This document shows positions 16,295 to 25,696 of a stretch of 40,861 bases of DNA, piece by piece. Positions within the stretch are counted from its first letter, which is position 1. Each line of letters opens with the position of its first letter. A program made the translations under genes and the position numbers. The notes under the pieces were generated by a model. It worked only from the letters and a program-made list of their open reading frames with translations. It was not told where the DNA came from and did not search any database. Source of the DNA: Chloroflexota bacterium (GTDB taxonomy: Bacteria > Chloroflexota > Anaerolineae > Aggregatilineales > Phototrophicaceae); assembly GCA_026707745.1 (NCBI GenBank), contig JAPOWG010000017.1, positions 1-40,861 on the forward strand. The letters are read 5' to 3'.

Positions 16295-17263
16295 ATGCGC
16301 GCAAAGGCCCTGTATCCGCTGAAACTCGAGCCCAGGTACCATGTCAAGGTTTGGGGTGGCAGCAGGCTCAAAACCCATTTGAACAAGCCGCTGCCCAGCA
16401 ATGAACCTTATGGCGAATCGTGGGAGTTGCACGATACGTCAACCGTAGCCAATGGTCCGCTTTCCGGCAAGACGCTGCGAGAATTGACAACTGCCTACGG
16501 CGCCGCGTTAATCGGGGCTGGAAACGACCGGCAAGATGGTTTTCCCCTGCTGGCGAAATTTATAGACGCCGATCAATGGCTGTCTATTCAGGTTCACCCG
16601 AACGATGAGCAGGCGCTTGAATTGGAGGGCGAGCCGCGGGGAAAGACCGAAGCCTGGATAGTCGTGCATGCGGAGGAAGGCGCGCGGCTGGTTATCGGCG
16701 CGCAACCGGGCGTGTCGCGCCAAGACATGGCGGGGGCAATACGTGAAAATCGCCTTGAAAACTACATGCGCTACGCGGGGGTGCGCGAAGGCGACGTATT
16801 ATTCATTCCGGCGAACACGGTGCATGCCTTGGGACCGGGCTTACTGATATACGAGATACAACAATCCAGTGATACCACGTATCGCCTTTACGATTGGGGA
16901 CGCGCGGGCTTGGACGGCAAGCCGCGACAACTGCATATAGACAAGGGATTGCGGGTTGCCAATCTTGACCATGCGCCGGATATCAGGCGTCCTTCAGAGG
17001 ATCTCATCGTTGACAGCGAACACTTCATGACCTGGCGACAGCAACTGAAGAAGGGTGGCCTCAATCTTAGGACAGGCGGCGTTTTCCAGGCGCTGACCTG
17101 CCTGGAGGGCGAGATTCGCGCGGCGGCGGCTGAGCATGAGCCAATCGCCTTAAGCAAAGGCGAGACCGGCTTGATCCCGGCCTGTTTTGAGGAATTCGCG
17201 CTAAGCGGGGTCGGAACTGTCTTGCGGTCATGTCAAAGAAGCCCGGGGTCATCGCCGGGATGA
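16295..17263 (+). CDS. manA: Mannose-6-phosphate isomerase, class I
   Basis: A 322-aa cytosolic zinc enzyme that interconverts mannose-6-phosphate and fructose-6-phosphate and links glycolysis to GDP-mannose and glycan synthesis. Zinc ligands are visible: Q99 and H101 in QVHPND, E119 in GKTEAW, and H177 in NTVHALG, with spacing like the short Bacillus-type isomerases. The length also fits the short type. The substrate-pocket pattern YRLYDWGR is present. The start is ATG 16295, with GGAGG at 16284-16288. The gene stands alone, flanked by unrelated genes on the other strand. Confidence 0.94.
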   Translation: MRAKALYPLKLEPRYHVKVWGGSRLKTHLNKPLPSNEPYGESWELHDTSTVANGPLSGKTLRELTTAYGAALIGAGNDRQDGFPLLAKFIDADQWLSIQVHPNDEQALELEGEPRGKTEAWIVVHAEEGARLVIGAQPGVSRQDMAGAIRENRLENYMRYAGVREGDVLFIPANTVHALGPGLLIYEIQQSSDTTYRLYDWGRAGLDGKPRQLHIDKGLRVANLDHAPDIRRPSEDLIVDSEHFMTWRQQLKKGGLNLRTGGVFQALTCLEGEIRAAAAEHEPIALSKGETGLIPACFEEFALSGVGTVLRSCQRSPGSSPG

Positions 17264-17342
17264 TGCGGGGTGGCGTTGGCGGCGAGGCGATCGGCAGCCC
17301 GAGAAACCGGTCCGATCACCCCGCCGGTCCATCCGATGCTGA

Positions 17343-18128
17343 TCAGGAATCTGACAAGTTCAGTTCCAGGGTAAATTTGACGCGCGCATTGTCGTGGTGG
17401 TAGTCCCATTCGCTCCTAGCAACCTGGACAATGAACAAACCGCGTGCGGCGGGCTTCGCCTTAACATCAATTGTGCCGGAATCCAGCCAACTGCCGCTTA
17501 ACAGGGCGACATCATGCAAGTTTGAACCATTGGCGTCGCTGCTGCAATTGGGCGTGTCGATGCCGCAGCTATAGGGGTCTTCCGCGATAACGTTGACCGA
17601 CACCTGCGGGCGGAAGGCGCCTTCAATGTGTTCGTAGGCAATTTGGAAGTCGCTATCCGTTCTGACGGCATAATGCTTGCCGAGGCGCTTCGAAGCTTCG
17701 CAATCCGTAACTTCGCCGTCGACCAGAAACGGTATCCGCTCCAAGGTCAATTCGAATTCGCCGACGTTATCCTCGGACCTTCCACCCCAACCCGTCGCGA
17801 TAAGATGGTATACGCCAATCTCCGTCAATTCGTGAATCAGAACAGCCGAACCGTGAGCATGCAGCGCCGCAATCACATTCATTTTCGAATCGAGCAGCAG
17901 AATCTCGGGCTGGTACCAGTTCGACCAACCGAATGAGTTTTGTATTGGCATTAGCGCCGCCCGAATCAGGTCTCCCGCTGCCCCGTTAAATCCGTAGAGC
18001 TGTTCATATTCGCCCACAGTGATTTCGCCCTGAACAGTTGCGCCATAGGCGATGAAACTATCCTCCTGCGCCAGAGTTGGCATGACGCACAAAAGTAGCC
18101 CTATCAACGTCAGAATCGTAGACTTCAT
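17343..18128 (-). CDS. Secreted protein with PPC-like beta domain
   Basis: A 261-aa exported protein. The chosen start (complement of 18126-18128) has a GGGAG site and opens the signal peptide MKSTILTLIGLLLCVMPTLA with an A|Q cleavage site. An ATG at 18242 would add 38 residues of non-signal sequence. The mature part begins with YGATVQGEITVGEYEQLYGFNGAAGDLIRAAL (read in pieces), the pattern of bacterial pre-peptidase C-terminal-like jelly-roll domains (Y.F.G.AGD.I). The C-terminal half has four cysteines (CEASK, YSCG, NCSS region) that may form disulfides. No catalytic motif is seen. It is probably extracellular and binding in nature. Function unknown. Confidence 0.85.
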   Translation of the reverse strand: MKSTILTLIGLLLCVMPTLAQEDSFIAYGATVQGEITVGEYEQLYGFNGAAGDLIRAALMPIQNSFGWSNWYQPEILLLDSKMNVIAALHAHGSAVLIHELTEIGVYHLIATGWGGRSEDNVGEFELTLERIPFLVDGEVTDCEASKRLGKHYAVRTDSDFQIAYEHIEGAFRPQVSVNVIAEDPYSCGIDTPNCSSDANGSNLHDVALLSGSWLDSGTIDVKAKPAARGLFIVQVARSEWDYHHDNARVKFTLELNLSDS

Positions 18129-18261
18129 GATTCGCTCCCATTTCATGGATAGGCTCGCGTTATTTTCAGTGTATGTGGAATTGCTTACAGAAGTCAAGCA
18201 GCCGCTCGGCGCGTAAGGGGCGAGAAGGAATGTCCCGCTCACAGAAAATTACGCGACTTTT

Positions 18262-18277
18262 CCTTGCGCGAGCAAGG
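18262..18277. promoter_or_regulatory. Perfect short inverted repeat upstream of clpB
   Basis: CCTTGC-gcga-GCAAGG is a perfect 6-bp palindrome about 105 bp before the clpB start, in a 254-bp gap between divergent genes. It does not match the CIRCE operator and is not a clear HAIR match. It could be an operator or a chance palindrome. Confidence 0.25.
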
Positions 18278-18382
18278 GGCTATTAGAACAGACGCTAACG
18301 GGAATCTGATGCGTTTCTAGTACCTTTCCGACGGCAGAGCGCCACAATGGAGGCAAGTTAAACGATCAATCTGGGAGGCATC

Positions 18383-20995
18383 ATGGATTTCACTCGCTAC
18401 ACCAACAGAGCGCAGCAGGCCGTCCTCAAGGCGCAGGGCATTGCCACAGAATATCATCATAGCAGTATCGAACCCGCTCACGTTTTTCTCGGCTTGATGG
18501 AACAAGAAGACGGGCTGGTACCGCGCATCATTCTAAAAATCGGCGCGGGGACCGCCGCGATACAAAAGGAATTAAAAGCAAATCTGCGGGACATGCCACG
18601 TACGAGCCAGCCGCCGTCGGGCGTATCGATCGGGCGAGATTGCGTTCAACTCTTCACACAAGCCGAAAAAGAAGCGAAGCGGATGCGAGACGAATACACC
18701 AGTACGGAGCATCTGTTGCTGGCGCTTGCTCGCTCCGGGGATTGCAGGGCGCTGCTGGAGCGCAACGGCATCACGCAGGACGACATTCTCCATGCGCTGC
18801 AATCCATTCGCGGCGGTCAGCGGATCAGCAGCCAGGATCCCGAATCGACCTATGAAAGCCTGAGCAAATACGGGCGCGACCTGACGGCTGACGCGCGTCA
18901 AGGCAAGCTGGATCCAGTTATCGGGCGCGACGAAGAAATCCGCCGACTGATCCACGTCATCAGCCGCCGCAGCAAGAACAATCCCGTATTGATTGGTGAA
19001 GCGGGCGTCGGCAAAACGGCGATCGCGGAGGGCCTGGCGCAGCGTATCGTGAACGGAGACGTGCCGGAGGGATTGCGAGACAAGACCATCATCGCGCTTG
19101 ATATGGCCGCATTGGTCGCGGGGAGCAAATTCCGCGGCGAATTTGAAGAACGCCTGCAAGCGGTACTCAAGGAAATCGCGGACAGCGAGGGCGAGATCAT
19201 CCTGTTCGTGGACGAGCTGCATAACATTGTAGGCGCGGGAAAAGCCGAGGGCGCGATGGACGCCGGCAACATGCTCAAGCCCATGCTGGCGCGCGGCGAA
19301 TTGCGCATGATCGGCGCGACTACGCTGAACGAGTACCGGCAACACATCGAAAAAGACGCGGCTTTGGAGCGCCGCTTCCAACCGATATTCGTCGACGAAC
19401 CAAGTGTGGAAGACAGTATCAGCATCCTGCGTGGTCTGAAGGAACGCTACGAGGTTCACCACGGCGTACGCATTCAAGACGGCGCCGTTATCGCCGCCGC
19501 CACATTGAGCCAGCGATACCTGCCGGAGCGGCAATTGCCGGATAAAGCCATTGATCTCATTGACGAAGCCGCGGCGCATTTGAAGATGGAAATCGATAGC
19601 AAGCCGGCCCAATTGGACAAGGTCGAGCGTCAGATCATGCAACTGGAAATCGAACGCGCTGCGCTCCGGAAGGAAAAAGACGACGGATCCAAGCAGCGCC
19701 TGGGTGACCTGGAAGCGGAACTGGCGGACGCGCAAGAAGACCTGAGCGCGCTGCAGGCCGTATGGCAGCGGGAAAAGGAAGTCATCGGAGCGATGTCCGA
19801 CGTCAAGGCGCAAATCGACGATGCCCGCAGCCAACTGGAACGGGCCGAACGTCAGGGTAATTTGGAAGAAGCCGCTCGTCTGCGCTATGGCGTCTTGCCG
19901 GAACTGGAGAAGTCTCTGGGGTCGAGCGAAACGATTATCGAGGAGATGCGCGACGACGGTTCGCTGATGCTCAAGGAGGAGGTCGACGCCGACGAAATCG
20001 CCGCCATCGTCAGCCGCTGGACCGGGATACCGGTAGCGCGCATGCTGGAAGGCGAAATCGAGAAACTGCGGCACATGGAAGAGCGGCTGCACGAGCGCGT
20101 TGTCGGGCAAGACGATGCGATCAAGGCGGTTTCGGCAGCGGTGCGCCGCAGCCGCGCCGGCCTGCAGGATGCAAACCGGCCTGTGGGCAGCTTCCTTTTC
20201 CTGGGCCCGACCGGCGTTGGCAAGACGGAAACGGCACGCTCGCTGGCGCATTTTTTATTCGACGATGAGAGCGCGATGATCCGCATTGATATGAGCGAAT
20301 ACGGCGAAAAGCACAGCGTCGCGCGCTTGATCGGCGCGCCCCCCGGGTATATCGGATACGAAGAAGGCGGTCAACTGACCGAGGCTGTGCGCCGCCGACC
20401 GTATAGCGTGGTGCTCTTCGACGAAATCGAAAAAGCGCATTCCGATGTTTTCCACATCTTCCTGCAAGTCTTTGAAGACGGTCGTTTAACCGACGGACAA
20501 GGGCGCACGGTCAACTTCAGTAATTGCGTGATCATCATGACCAGCAATGTCGGCAGCGCAATGATTAAACAGATGGGATCGGAGAGCGATCCCAAAACAG
20601 CGCAGAGCGCAATCATGAAGGAGCTGGACCGGCACTTCCGCCCCGAGTTCTTGAATCGCCTCGACGAGATCATCATTTTCCATAGCCTGGAGCGCGAGCA
20701 CATCGCGCGCATCGTCGATATGCAACTGAACAAGCTGTCACTGATGCTAGCGGATCGACAGATAGGGATCACGATCGGCGACGATGCCAAAATGCGCCTG
20801 GCGGAACTGGGATGGGACCCGGTCTACGGCGCGCGACCGCTGAAACGCGCCGTGCAAAGTCAAGTTAAGGACCGGCTGGCGATGGCGCTGCTGGACGGCC
20901 AGATTAGAGACGGCGATCATGTGTGGATCGGCCTGGATGCCGAGGGGGATAGATTCGTCGTTGATGCGATGAGTCAAAGAGCGCTGACGGCATAG
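18383..20995 (+). CDS. clpB: ATP-dependent disaggregase ClpB
   Basis: An 870-aa hexameric AAA+ chaperone that rescues aggregated proteins with DnaK. It has an N-terminal Clp repeat domain (1-145), AAA-1 with Walker A GEAGVGKT (205-212), and a long middle coiled-coil domain at about 400-525 that marks ClpB rather than ClpC/ClpA. AAA-2 has Walker A GPTGVGKT (608-615), with [13 protein letters not shown] in its pore region and [11 protein letters not shown] as Walker B. No ClpP-binding IGF/LGF loop was noticed. The start is ATG 18383, with GGGAGG at 18373-18378. It is probably heat-induced by family knowledge, but no recognised heat-shock operator was seen upstream. Confidence 0.97.
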   Translation: MDFTRYTNRAQQAVLKAQGIATEYHHSSIEPAHVFLGLMEQEDGLVPRIILKIGAGTAAIQKELKANLRDMPRTSQPPSGVSIGRDCVQLFTQAEKEAKRMRDEYTSTEHLLLALARSGDCRALLERNGITQDDILHALQSIRGGQRISSQDPESTYESLSKYGRDLTADARQGKLDPVIGRDEEIRRLIHVISRRSKNNPVLIGEAGVGKTAIAEGLAQRIVNGDVPEGLRDKTIIALDMAALVAGSKFRGEFEERLQAVLKEIADSEGEIILFVDELHNIVGAGKAEGAMDAGNMLKPMLARGELRMIGATTLNEYRQHIEKDAALERRFQPIFVDEPSVEDSISILRGLKERYEVHHGVRIQDGAVIAAATLSQRYLPERQLPDKAIDLIDEAAAHLKMEIDSKPAQLDKVERQIMQLEIERAALRKEKDDGSKQRLGDLEAELADAQEDLSALQAVWQREKEVIGAMSDVKAQIDDARSQLERAERQGNLEEAARLRYGVLPELEKSLGSSETIIEEMRDDGSLMLKEEVDADEIAAIVSRWTGIPVARMLEGEIEKLRHMEERLHERVVGQDDAIKAVSAAVRRSRAGLQDANRPVGSFLFLGPTGVGKTETARSLAHFLFDDESAMIRIDMSEYGEKHSVARLIGAPPGYIGYEEGGQLTEAVRRRPYSVVLFDEIEKAHSDVFHIFLQVFEDGRLTDGQGRTVNFSNCVIIMTSNVGSAMIKQMGSESDPKTAQSAIMKELDRHFRPEFLNRLDEIIIFHSLEREHIARIVDMQLNKLSLMLADRQIGITIGDDAKMRLAELGWDPVYGARPLKRAVQSQVKDRLAMALLDGQIRDGDHVWIGLDAEGDRFVVDAMSQRALTA

Positions 20996-21328
20996 AGGAG
21001 CTTGAGAAGATCGGCGGCGGCGAAAGGATCCCGGGAATGTCGCGCATTGTCGGGCGAGCTGTTGAGTCGTGCGGACATGGCCCGCTGCGGGTTCAGTACG
21101 GGGGATTCACCACAGCCGCTCGGCGGCAGCGAATTTGGGCTACCGCGCTCACACAAAATAACGAACCTGCTCGGCTACCGCAAATCGCGGTTTATTAAAA
21201 AAGAGGCACGGAGGGCACAGAGGGGTGTTTTCGGGCGACCTGATTGGTCGCCCGTGCAGATTTCGATGTGATTGTAGATAGATTTTGGCGGGTCCATTAA
21301 AATGCCGAGACTGCGGAGAGTCCCTGTC
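20996..21328. other. Intergenic region with palindromic repeat
   Basis: This 333-bp gap contains the hairpin at 21232-21254 and, just before it, a GGCACGGAGGGCACAGAGG tract similar to the tract at 196-213 near the first repeat pair. A frame across 21002-21271 is not supported by composition or similarity. Nothing else was identified. Confidence 0.6.
21232..21254. repeat. Palindromic intergenic repeat
   Basis: CGGGCGACC-tgatt-GGTCGCCCG is a perfect 9-bp stem. It is closely related to the hairpin at 6279-6299 and, through the GGGCGA.C / G.TCGCCC arms, to those at 116-136 and 35817-35837. Confidence 0.65.
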
Positions 21329-21568
21329 TTAGGCTTCGGGCGGGGGTACGGGCAAGTCATCTTCGGCGGTGTCTTTCCATTTTTCACCCACGTCCACTAA
21401 CATGACGGGGATACCATCGCGGATAGGATACTTGTATCCGCTGTCATCGCAAATGAGCCAACTGTCTTTAACGAGCCTCAAGCGACCGGGATCGTCGCCT
21501 TTGTCTGTGTAATGAACTGCGACCGGGCATCGCAGTATCTCCATCAACGCCTCTGATACGACTGCCAT
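21329..21568 (-). CDS. Trm112-like small protein
   Basis: A 79-aa protein of the Trm112/UPF0434 (YcaR-like) family. It shows the E-I-L-R-C-P opening (C14), a second cysteine in WLIC (C40) and the signature YPIRDGIPVML. The usual pair of zinc-binding CxxC motifs is reduced to single cysteines, as in many bacterial members. The start (complement of 21566-21568) has AGAGG nearby. A 126-codon version starting at 21709 would cross the divergent promoter region and is rejected. In other organisms Trm112 supports methyltransferases. The bacterial role is not settled. Confidence 0.87.
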   Translation of the reverse strand: MAVVSEALMEILRCPVAVHYTDKGDDPGRLRLVKDSWLICDDSGYKYPIRDGIPVMLVDVGEKWKDTAEDDLPVPPPEA

Positions 21569-21608
21569 CTCGGGACCTCTACTTGTTCTGCAGTATCCAA
21601 GAAACACG

Positions 21609-21616
21609 ATTATAAT
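21609..21616. promoter_or_regulatory. Palindromic -10 box between divergent genes
   Basis: ATTATAAT is its own reverse complement and contains a perfect TATAAT on each strand (+: 21611-21616; -: 21614-21609). It lies between the Trm112-like gene and the glycoside hydrolase gene, 40 bp or less from both starts, and could serve either direction or both. No good -35 at 17 bp was found on either strand, so an activator or other sigma factor may be involved. Confidence 0.4.
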
Positions 21617-21647
21617 GTAGCGGTAGTCAAAGAGAAAGTCATCATCC

Positions 21648-23225
21648 TTGGGTAATCGGCTTGCCTGGTTAAGCGCTCTCAGCATGTGGATAATCCTGGG
21701 TGGCATCAATCTCGCCGCGCAAGTTCCCTCGGTGCCGACGACGGCGCCCGGCGCGTTAGTGGAGCAAGAAGATTACATCCGCTCGGACCGTCTTGGCATC
21801 ACTTTCATCAGTTCCATTGACAGCGATGACAACGCTGCCCGCTATCGCAACGCCTTGATTCTGGGCGCCGGCTGGAATCGCTGGCCCCTGTATTGGGATC
21901 GCGTGGAAAGGATCGCCGATAGTTGGCATTGGGCAAGTTATGACGAATTGGTTGCGGCGGATGTAGACAAGGGATTGCAGATCAACGCCGTCTTGCTCGG
22001 CCGCCCGCCCTTCCGGCAAGATGGCGACAGCATCGCAAATCTCTTCGAACCGGTAATCGCCGACGGCGAGGACCATACCACCCTGGATGTCCCGATCAAC
22101 CCTGACAATCCCTGGGCTCAGTTTGTCTTTCGCGTTGTCTCGCGCTATAAGCCCGGCGGTATCCTGGCCGCAGAGAGAGGATTCCCGGAAGCAGCGGGCG
22201 TGCGGGTTTGGGAAGTCTGGAACGAGCCGGACTTGCCAGCTTTCTGGCAGGGCGGGCCGAAGGCCTACGCGCGGCTGCTCAAGGTCGCCGCGATTGTCGT
22301 CAAAACGGTCGATCCAGAGGCGACGGTCATGTTTGGCGGTCTGCTGTTCGCGGGCGATGACAACTTTTTGTCCAGTGTGCTGCAGTACTTCAAGAATGAC
22401 GAGTTACGCGTCGAATATGACTGGTTTTTCGACGCGGTGGCCATACACAGCTACGATGATCCCTGGCGGAGCGGCTGGCTAACGAAAGTCGTAGAGGATA
22501 CCTTGGCGGAATACGATCTTGTCCGTCCGGTTTGGGTGAACGAGACGGGCGTGTCCGTATGGGACGATTATCCCGGGCCCGTTTGGGCCACAGCTGCCGA
22601 GGAACGACTTCGCCTCGCCACAGCCCAAGAGCAGGCGAATTTCCTGATAATGAGCGCCGCTTACGCCTGGGCCAAGGGCGCGCAAAGGGTCTTTTATCAT
22701 CAGCTTTATGATGACTGCGGCAACCAGGCGGCAGGCAGCGACTTCCCACCGCATCACGGCGAACTCTGTAGCGAGGGGACATGCTTCGGCCACGCATTTG
22801 GCCTGTATCGCAACCCCAGGGAGGCGATTTGCTTCAGCCAGCATCCTTTTGCCAATACGCCACGGCCAGTCGCCTTCGCCTATCGCCTGCTAGCCGAGAT
22901 TTTTGGCCGCCAGCCTTTTGACGCGGCTGGCATTATCGGGTTGCGAGATCCGGTGACGACGATCGCATTCGCGCGCGACGACGGCGCGCGAATAATTGTG
23001 CTTTGGAACAATACCGACGAAGAAGTCAGGCATCGTTTCAAAGCGAATAGTTCCCAGGCAATCGCGCATTTTCTAAATGGCGAAAGATCCATCCTGCCCG
23101 CCACCGACGGCAGGTATTCGTTAAACCTGAAGCCAGCGGGGAACTTCAGTTACCCGGACCTTGAGGCTGGGCGCAGCGCTGCGATAGGCGGGGAGCCAGT
23201 CATCCTGGTGGAATCGCCAAGCTAG
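21648..23225 (+). CDS. Secreted clan GH-A glycoside hydrolase-like protein
   Basis: A 525-aa exported protein. The start is TTG 21648, which allows a complete signal peptide (LAWLSALSMWIILGGINLAA). ATG 21684 would leave only a short one. A TIM-barrel catalytic domain is indicated by VWEVWNEPD, where E193 is the acid/base, and by VWVNETG, where E299 fits the nucleophile. The AIHSYDDPW pattern between them is typical of GH39/GH5-like enzymes. The C-terminal 100 residues look like a beta-sandwich (IIVLWNNTDEEVRHRF). The family and substrate cannot be fixed by eye. It would hydrolyse an extracellular glycan. It precedes a flippase-like gene by 73 bp. Confidence 0.85.
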   Translation: MGNRLAWLSALSMWIILGGINLAAQVPSVPTTAPGALVEQEDYIRSDRLGITFISSIDSDDNAARYRNALILGAGWNRWPLYWDRVERIADSWHWASYDELVAADVDKGLQINAVLLGRPPFRQDGDSIANLFEPVIADGEDHTTLDVPINPDNPWAQFVFRVVSRYKPGGILAAERGFPEAAGVRVWEVWNEPDLPAFWQGGPKAYARLLKVAAIVVKTVDPEATVMFGGLLFAGDDNFLSSVLQYFKNDELRVEYDWFFDAVAIHSYDDPWRSGWLTKVVEDTLAEYDLVRPVWVNETGVSVWDDYPGPVWATAAEERLRLATAQEQANFLIMSAAYAWAKGAQRVFYHQLYDDCGNQAAGSDFPPHHGELCSEGTCFGHAFGLYRNPREAICFSQHPFANTPRPVAFAYRLLAEIFGRQPFDAAGIIGLRDPVTTIAFARDDGARIIVLWNNTDEEVRHRFKANSSQAIAHFLNGERSILPATDGRYSLNLKPAGNFSYPDLEAGRSAAIGGEPVILVESPS

Positions 23226-23298
23226 AAAGCGGTAATTGCGCCGGCAATTTGTTCCCGGCAAATCTTACTAGCGTGTAGCGGAAGGAAACGTTGCGACA

Positions 23299-24291
23299 TT
23301 GACCGGAAAACGCGTTTTGCTCGTCCTTGGAAGCATTGTCGTCAGCGCCGCCTCGATCGCGGTGATCCTTCGCGACGTGAACTTAGACGATGTTAGCGCG
23401 AGCATAAGGCAGGCGGATGGCGGCCAACTCGGCCTGGCCTTCCTATTCGTGGCGCTTTCCATGTTTACGCGCGGGATCCGCTGGTGGGGATTGCTGGGCA
23501 AAGGACTTCCGCTGATAAAGGCGATTCATTTGGTCAATTTGACTTTTCTGGGCAATCAGTTGCCGCTGCGTCTGGGCGAAGCCGCTCGAAGCGTACTGGC
23601 AAGCCGCGAAGGCGTATCAATCGAAAAAGCCGCAGCCAGCATCGTTGTCGAGCGCTTGATCGACACCCTGCTGGTGGTATTGATGATTGCCGCGACAGTC
23701 AGTCAACTGCCGGACGCGCCCGATTACGTCACTGTTCCAGCTTCCCAATTTGGCACTCTGGCGCTGGTCGCTTTTCTATGCCTGTTGGCGCTGGCCCGGC
23801 ATCCCCGAAAGGCAAAGAAACTGCTGCCCAGAATGACTCGAAAACTGCCCCTGCTGAATCGAAGCCCGCTGCAAAGAATTGTAGACAATCTCCTGGATGG
23901 CTTGGAGGCCATAGCCGATTTTCGAACGCTGCTGTTCACCCTCGTCTGGAGCCTGATCGCCTGGTCGACATCGCTGGCTACTTTTTACTTTTTGCACCTG
24001 GCGCTGGGCATCCAAGTCAATTATGCGCAAAGCGTGCCGCTAGGCGTATCCCTGGCCGCGCTGGGCATCGCGCTGCCGTTCACTATCGCCGCTGTTGGGC
24101 CTTTTGAAGCCGCGATCATCGTCACCGGACAGCTCGTCGGCATGGACAGCCTGGCGGCGATTTCGCTGGGATTGCTCTTTCACGGGCTTAGCGTGTTTGG
24201 ATACATTGTCTTTGGCAGCGCCGGTCTGCTGGCGCTGGGTGTTTCGCCAGGAGCCGCCGCGGTAGAGGACTCGACGCCCTTCAGTGACTAA
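23299..24291 (+). CDS. Flippase-like integral membrane protein (LPG synthase TM family)
   Basis: A 330-aa polytopic membrane protein of the UPF0104 / lysylphosphatidylglycerol synthase TM family (AglD2-like). Marker patterns are FTRGIRWWGLL, NLTFLGNQLPLRLGEAAR, and VVERLIDTLLVVLM, with a GPFEAAIIVTGQL segment near the end. The start is TTG 23299, with AAGGA about 12 bp upstream. No ATG lies near the conserved start. Members move or modify lipids or lipid-linked sugars. The precise role is unknown. Its TAA overlaps the TAG of the convergent oxygenase gene (24288-24291). Confidence 0.9.
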   Translation: MTGKRVLLVLGSIVVSAASIAVILRDVNLDDVSASIRQADGGQLGLAFLFVALSMFTRGIRWWGLLGKGLPLIKAIHLVNLTFLGNQLPLRLGEAARSVLASREGVSIEKAAASIVVERLIDTLLVVLMIAATVSQLPDAPDYVTVPASQFGTLALVAFLCLLALARHPRKAKKLLPRMTRKLPLLNRSPLQRIVDNLLDGLEAIADFRTLLFTLVWSLIAWSTSLATFYFLHLALGIQVNYAQSVPLGVSLAALGIALPFTIAAVGPFEAAIIVTGQLVGMDSLAAISLGLLFHGLSVFGYIVFGSAGLLALGVSPGAAAVEDSTPFSD

Positions 24292-25400
24292 TCTCTGGTC
24301 AGGAATTCATGCACCAGGGACTGAAAGTGATGGACGCCGTTTTCGCGCAGAACCGAGAAGCGACCGGTGTCATAAGCTTTGGATCGCAGGCCACGCTGGA
24401 CCCATTCGCATAGCTCGATGTCTTCTTGCTGGATCTCGTCGCTGAAGGCGATGATCTGCTGCATGCTTTCCCAGCCGGCGCCGGTGCCGGGAGATTCGAA
24501 ATACCATTCGAATACGGTCAAGGTCTTGTCGTGGCCCAGCGGGATGATGATGTTGATCGATGTATTGTCCAAATAGACGTTCAGCATGACATTGGGGAAG
24601 ATCCAGTAGTAGAGCGCGTCTTGCTCGCCTTCGCCACTGCGCACATAGCGGCGATCGCGCGCTTCGCCGGCATTGACCTCCCGTATCGGCGCATGCTGTT
24701 TGGAGTAATAACGGAAAGTATCGACGCGATATTGGTCGTAGTCGATTTCGCGAAAGAGGCCTGGATGGGCAATGGGCAAATGATAGCCTTCGAGATAGTT
24801 ATCGACGTAAACCTTCCAATTGCAGTCGATCATGTAGTCGCGGCGCTCGACCAGGCGCATCTTTTCCAGGTCGAAGCCGGCCGATCGAATCTCTTGGTGA
24901 ATTTCGCCATAAGTCCCGGACAAGGATTCGGCGCCGGGATCCAGATTGACGAAGACCCAGGGTCCCCAGGCTTCAACTAGAATCGGCTGCAAACATACTT
25001 CGTCTTTGTTCCAATTCCGCACGCCTTCAAACTCCGGCGCGCGCAAGAGTTTCCCATCGAGGTCGTAGGTCCAGCCGTGGTACTTGCACTGCAAGCTCTT
25101 GCGATTGCCGCGTCCTTGCGCGACCACCGCGGCGCGGTGCGGACAAACATTGTAAAAAGCGCGCAATTCTCCGTCTTTGTTGCGCACAAGAACCAAAGGC
25201 TGATCGAGCACTTCGCAAGTAAAGAAATCGCCAATGCGCGCGAGATCGTCCAAGCGTCCGACGGGTTGCCAGGTCTTGTAGAATATTTTTTCCGCTTCCA
25301 GCTTCAGGAAGTCCGGTTCGACATACCAGCGCGCCGGCATGGTCGCAGCCCTTGGCAGATCCGATGAAGGCAGGTAGTCACTCAAATCCAGTGATTTCAT
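24288..25400 (-). CDS. Rieske non-heme iron oxygenase, alpha subunit
   Basis: A 370-aa ring-hydroxylating-oxygenase-type protein. The Rieske cluster ligands are C86 and H88 (CPHRA) and C105 and H108 (CKYHGW). The mononuclear iron site is NYLEGYHLPIAH with H207 and H212, and D327 is a likely third ligand. The residue that bridges the two metal centres is E204 where naphthalene-dioxygenase-type enzymes have Asp. A Glu here is characteristic of quaternary-amine oxygenases such as the carnitine (CntA), glycine betaine and stachydrine enzymes, so a methylated amine substrate is plausible. The reductase partner is not in the window. The start is the complement of 25398-25400, with AGGGG upstream. 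Confidence 0.92.
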   Translation of the reverse strand: MKSLDLSDYLPSSDLPRAATMPARWYVEPDFLKLEAEKIFYKTWQPVGRLDDLARIGDFFTCEVLDQPLVLVRNKDGELRAFYNVCPHRAAVVAQGRGNRKSLQCKYHGWTYDLDGKLLRAPEFEGVRNWNKDEVCLQPILVEAWGPWVFVNLDPGAESLSGTYGEIHQEIRSAGFDLEKMRLVERRDYMIDCNWKVYVDNYLEGYHLPIAHPGLFREIDYDQYRVDTFRYYSKQHAPIREVNAGEARDRRYVRSGEGEQDALYYWIFPNVMLNVYLDNTSINIIIPLGHDKTLTVFEWYFESPGTGAGWESMQQIIAFSDEIQQEDIELCEWVQRGLRSKAYDTGRFSVLRENGVHHFQSLVHEFLTRD

Positions 25401-25564
25401 CTTTGCTTTCCCCTGTCTGGTGTCTTTGTGGCCCTTTGACAGATACCGGCATGCGATGCAGCGCGCTCATAGAGCCGCGGAGGATCCGCGAAAATGCTGC
25501 CGGCCCCGGCAAGGCCCTGCCAGCTTACTGATCATCCATGTTAAAGAAGTGTAAAACCACAACT

Positions 25565-25593
25565 ACTACAATGACAACAGTTTTTCGTATAAT
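25565..25593 (+). promoter_or_regulatory. Putative promoter of the first M50B-like gene
   Basis: A perfect TATAAT (25588-25593) is preceded at 17 bp by a weak ACTACA. The leader to ATG 25697 would be about 97 nt. The rest of the 296-bp gap shows no gene. Confidence 0.45.
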
Positions 25594-25696
25594 GGATCAT
25601 GTAGGGAAGCCTTCGTCCGGCGACGCAATCCACCGCGAATAGGCGGAATCGTCAACATGAGGGACTTCGAGACATTGATATTGGAGAATTGACAAC

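Noticed and set aside
18129..18382. CIRCE or HAIR heat-shock operator before clpB
   Set aside because: No TTAGCACTC-N9-GAGTGCTAA and no CTTGAGT-N7-ACTCAAG match. Only the short CCTTGC palindrome is present.
21002..21271. 89-codon frame after clpB
   Set aside because: It includes the palindromic repeat and the purine-rich tract, lacks a start signal and has no protein-like pattern.
21569..21709. Upstream extension of the Trm112-like protein
   Set aside because: It would cross the divergent promoter and the start of the glycoside hydrolase gene. The family start and an AGAGG site fit 21568.
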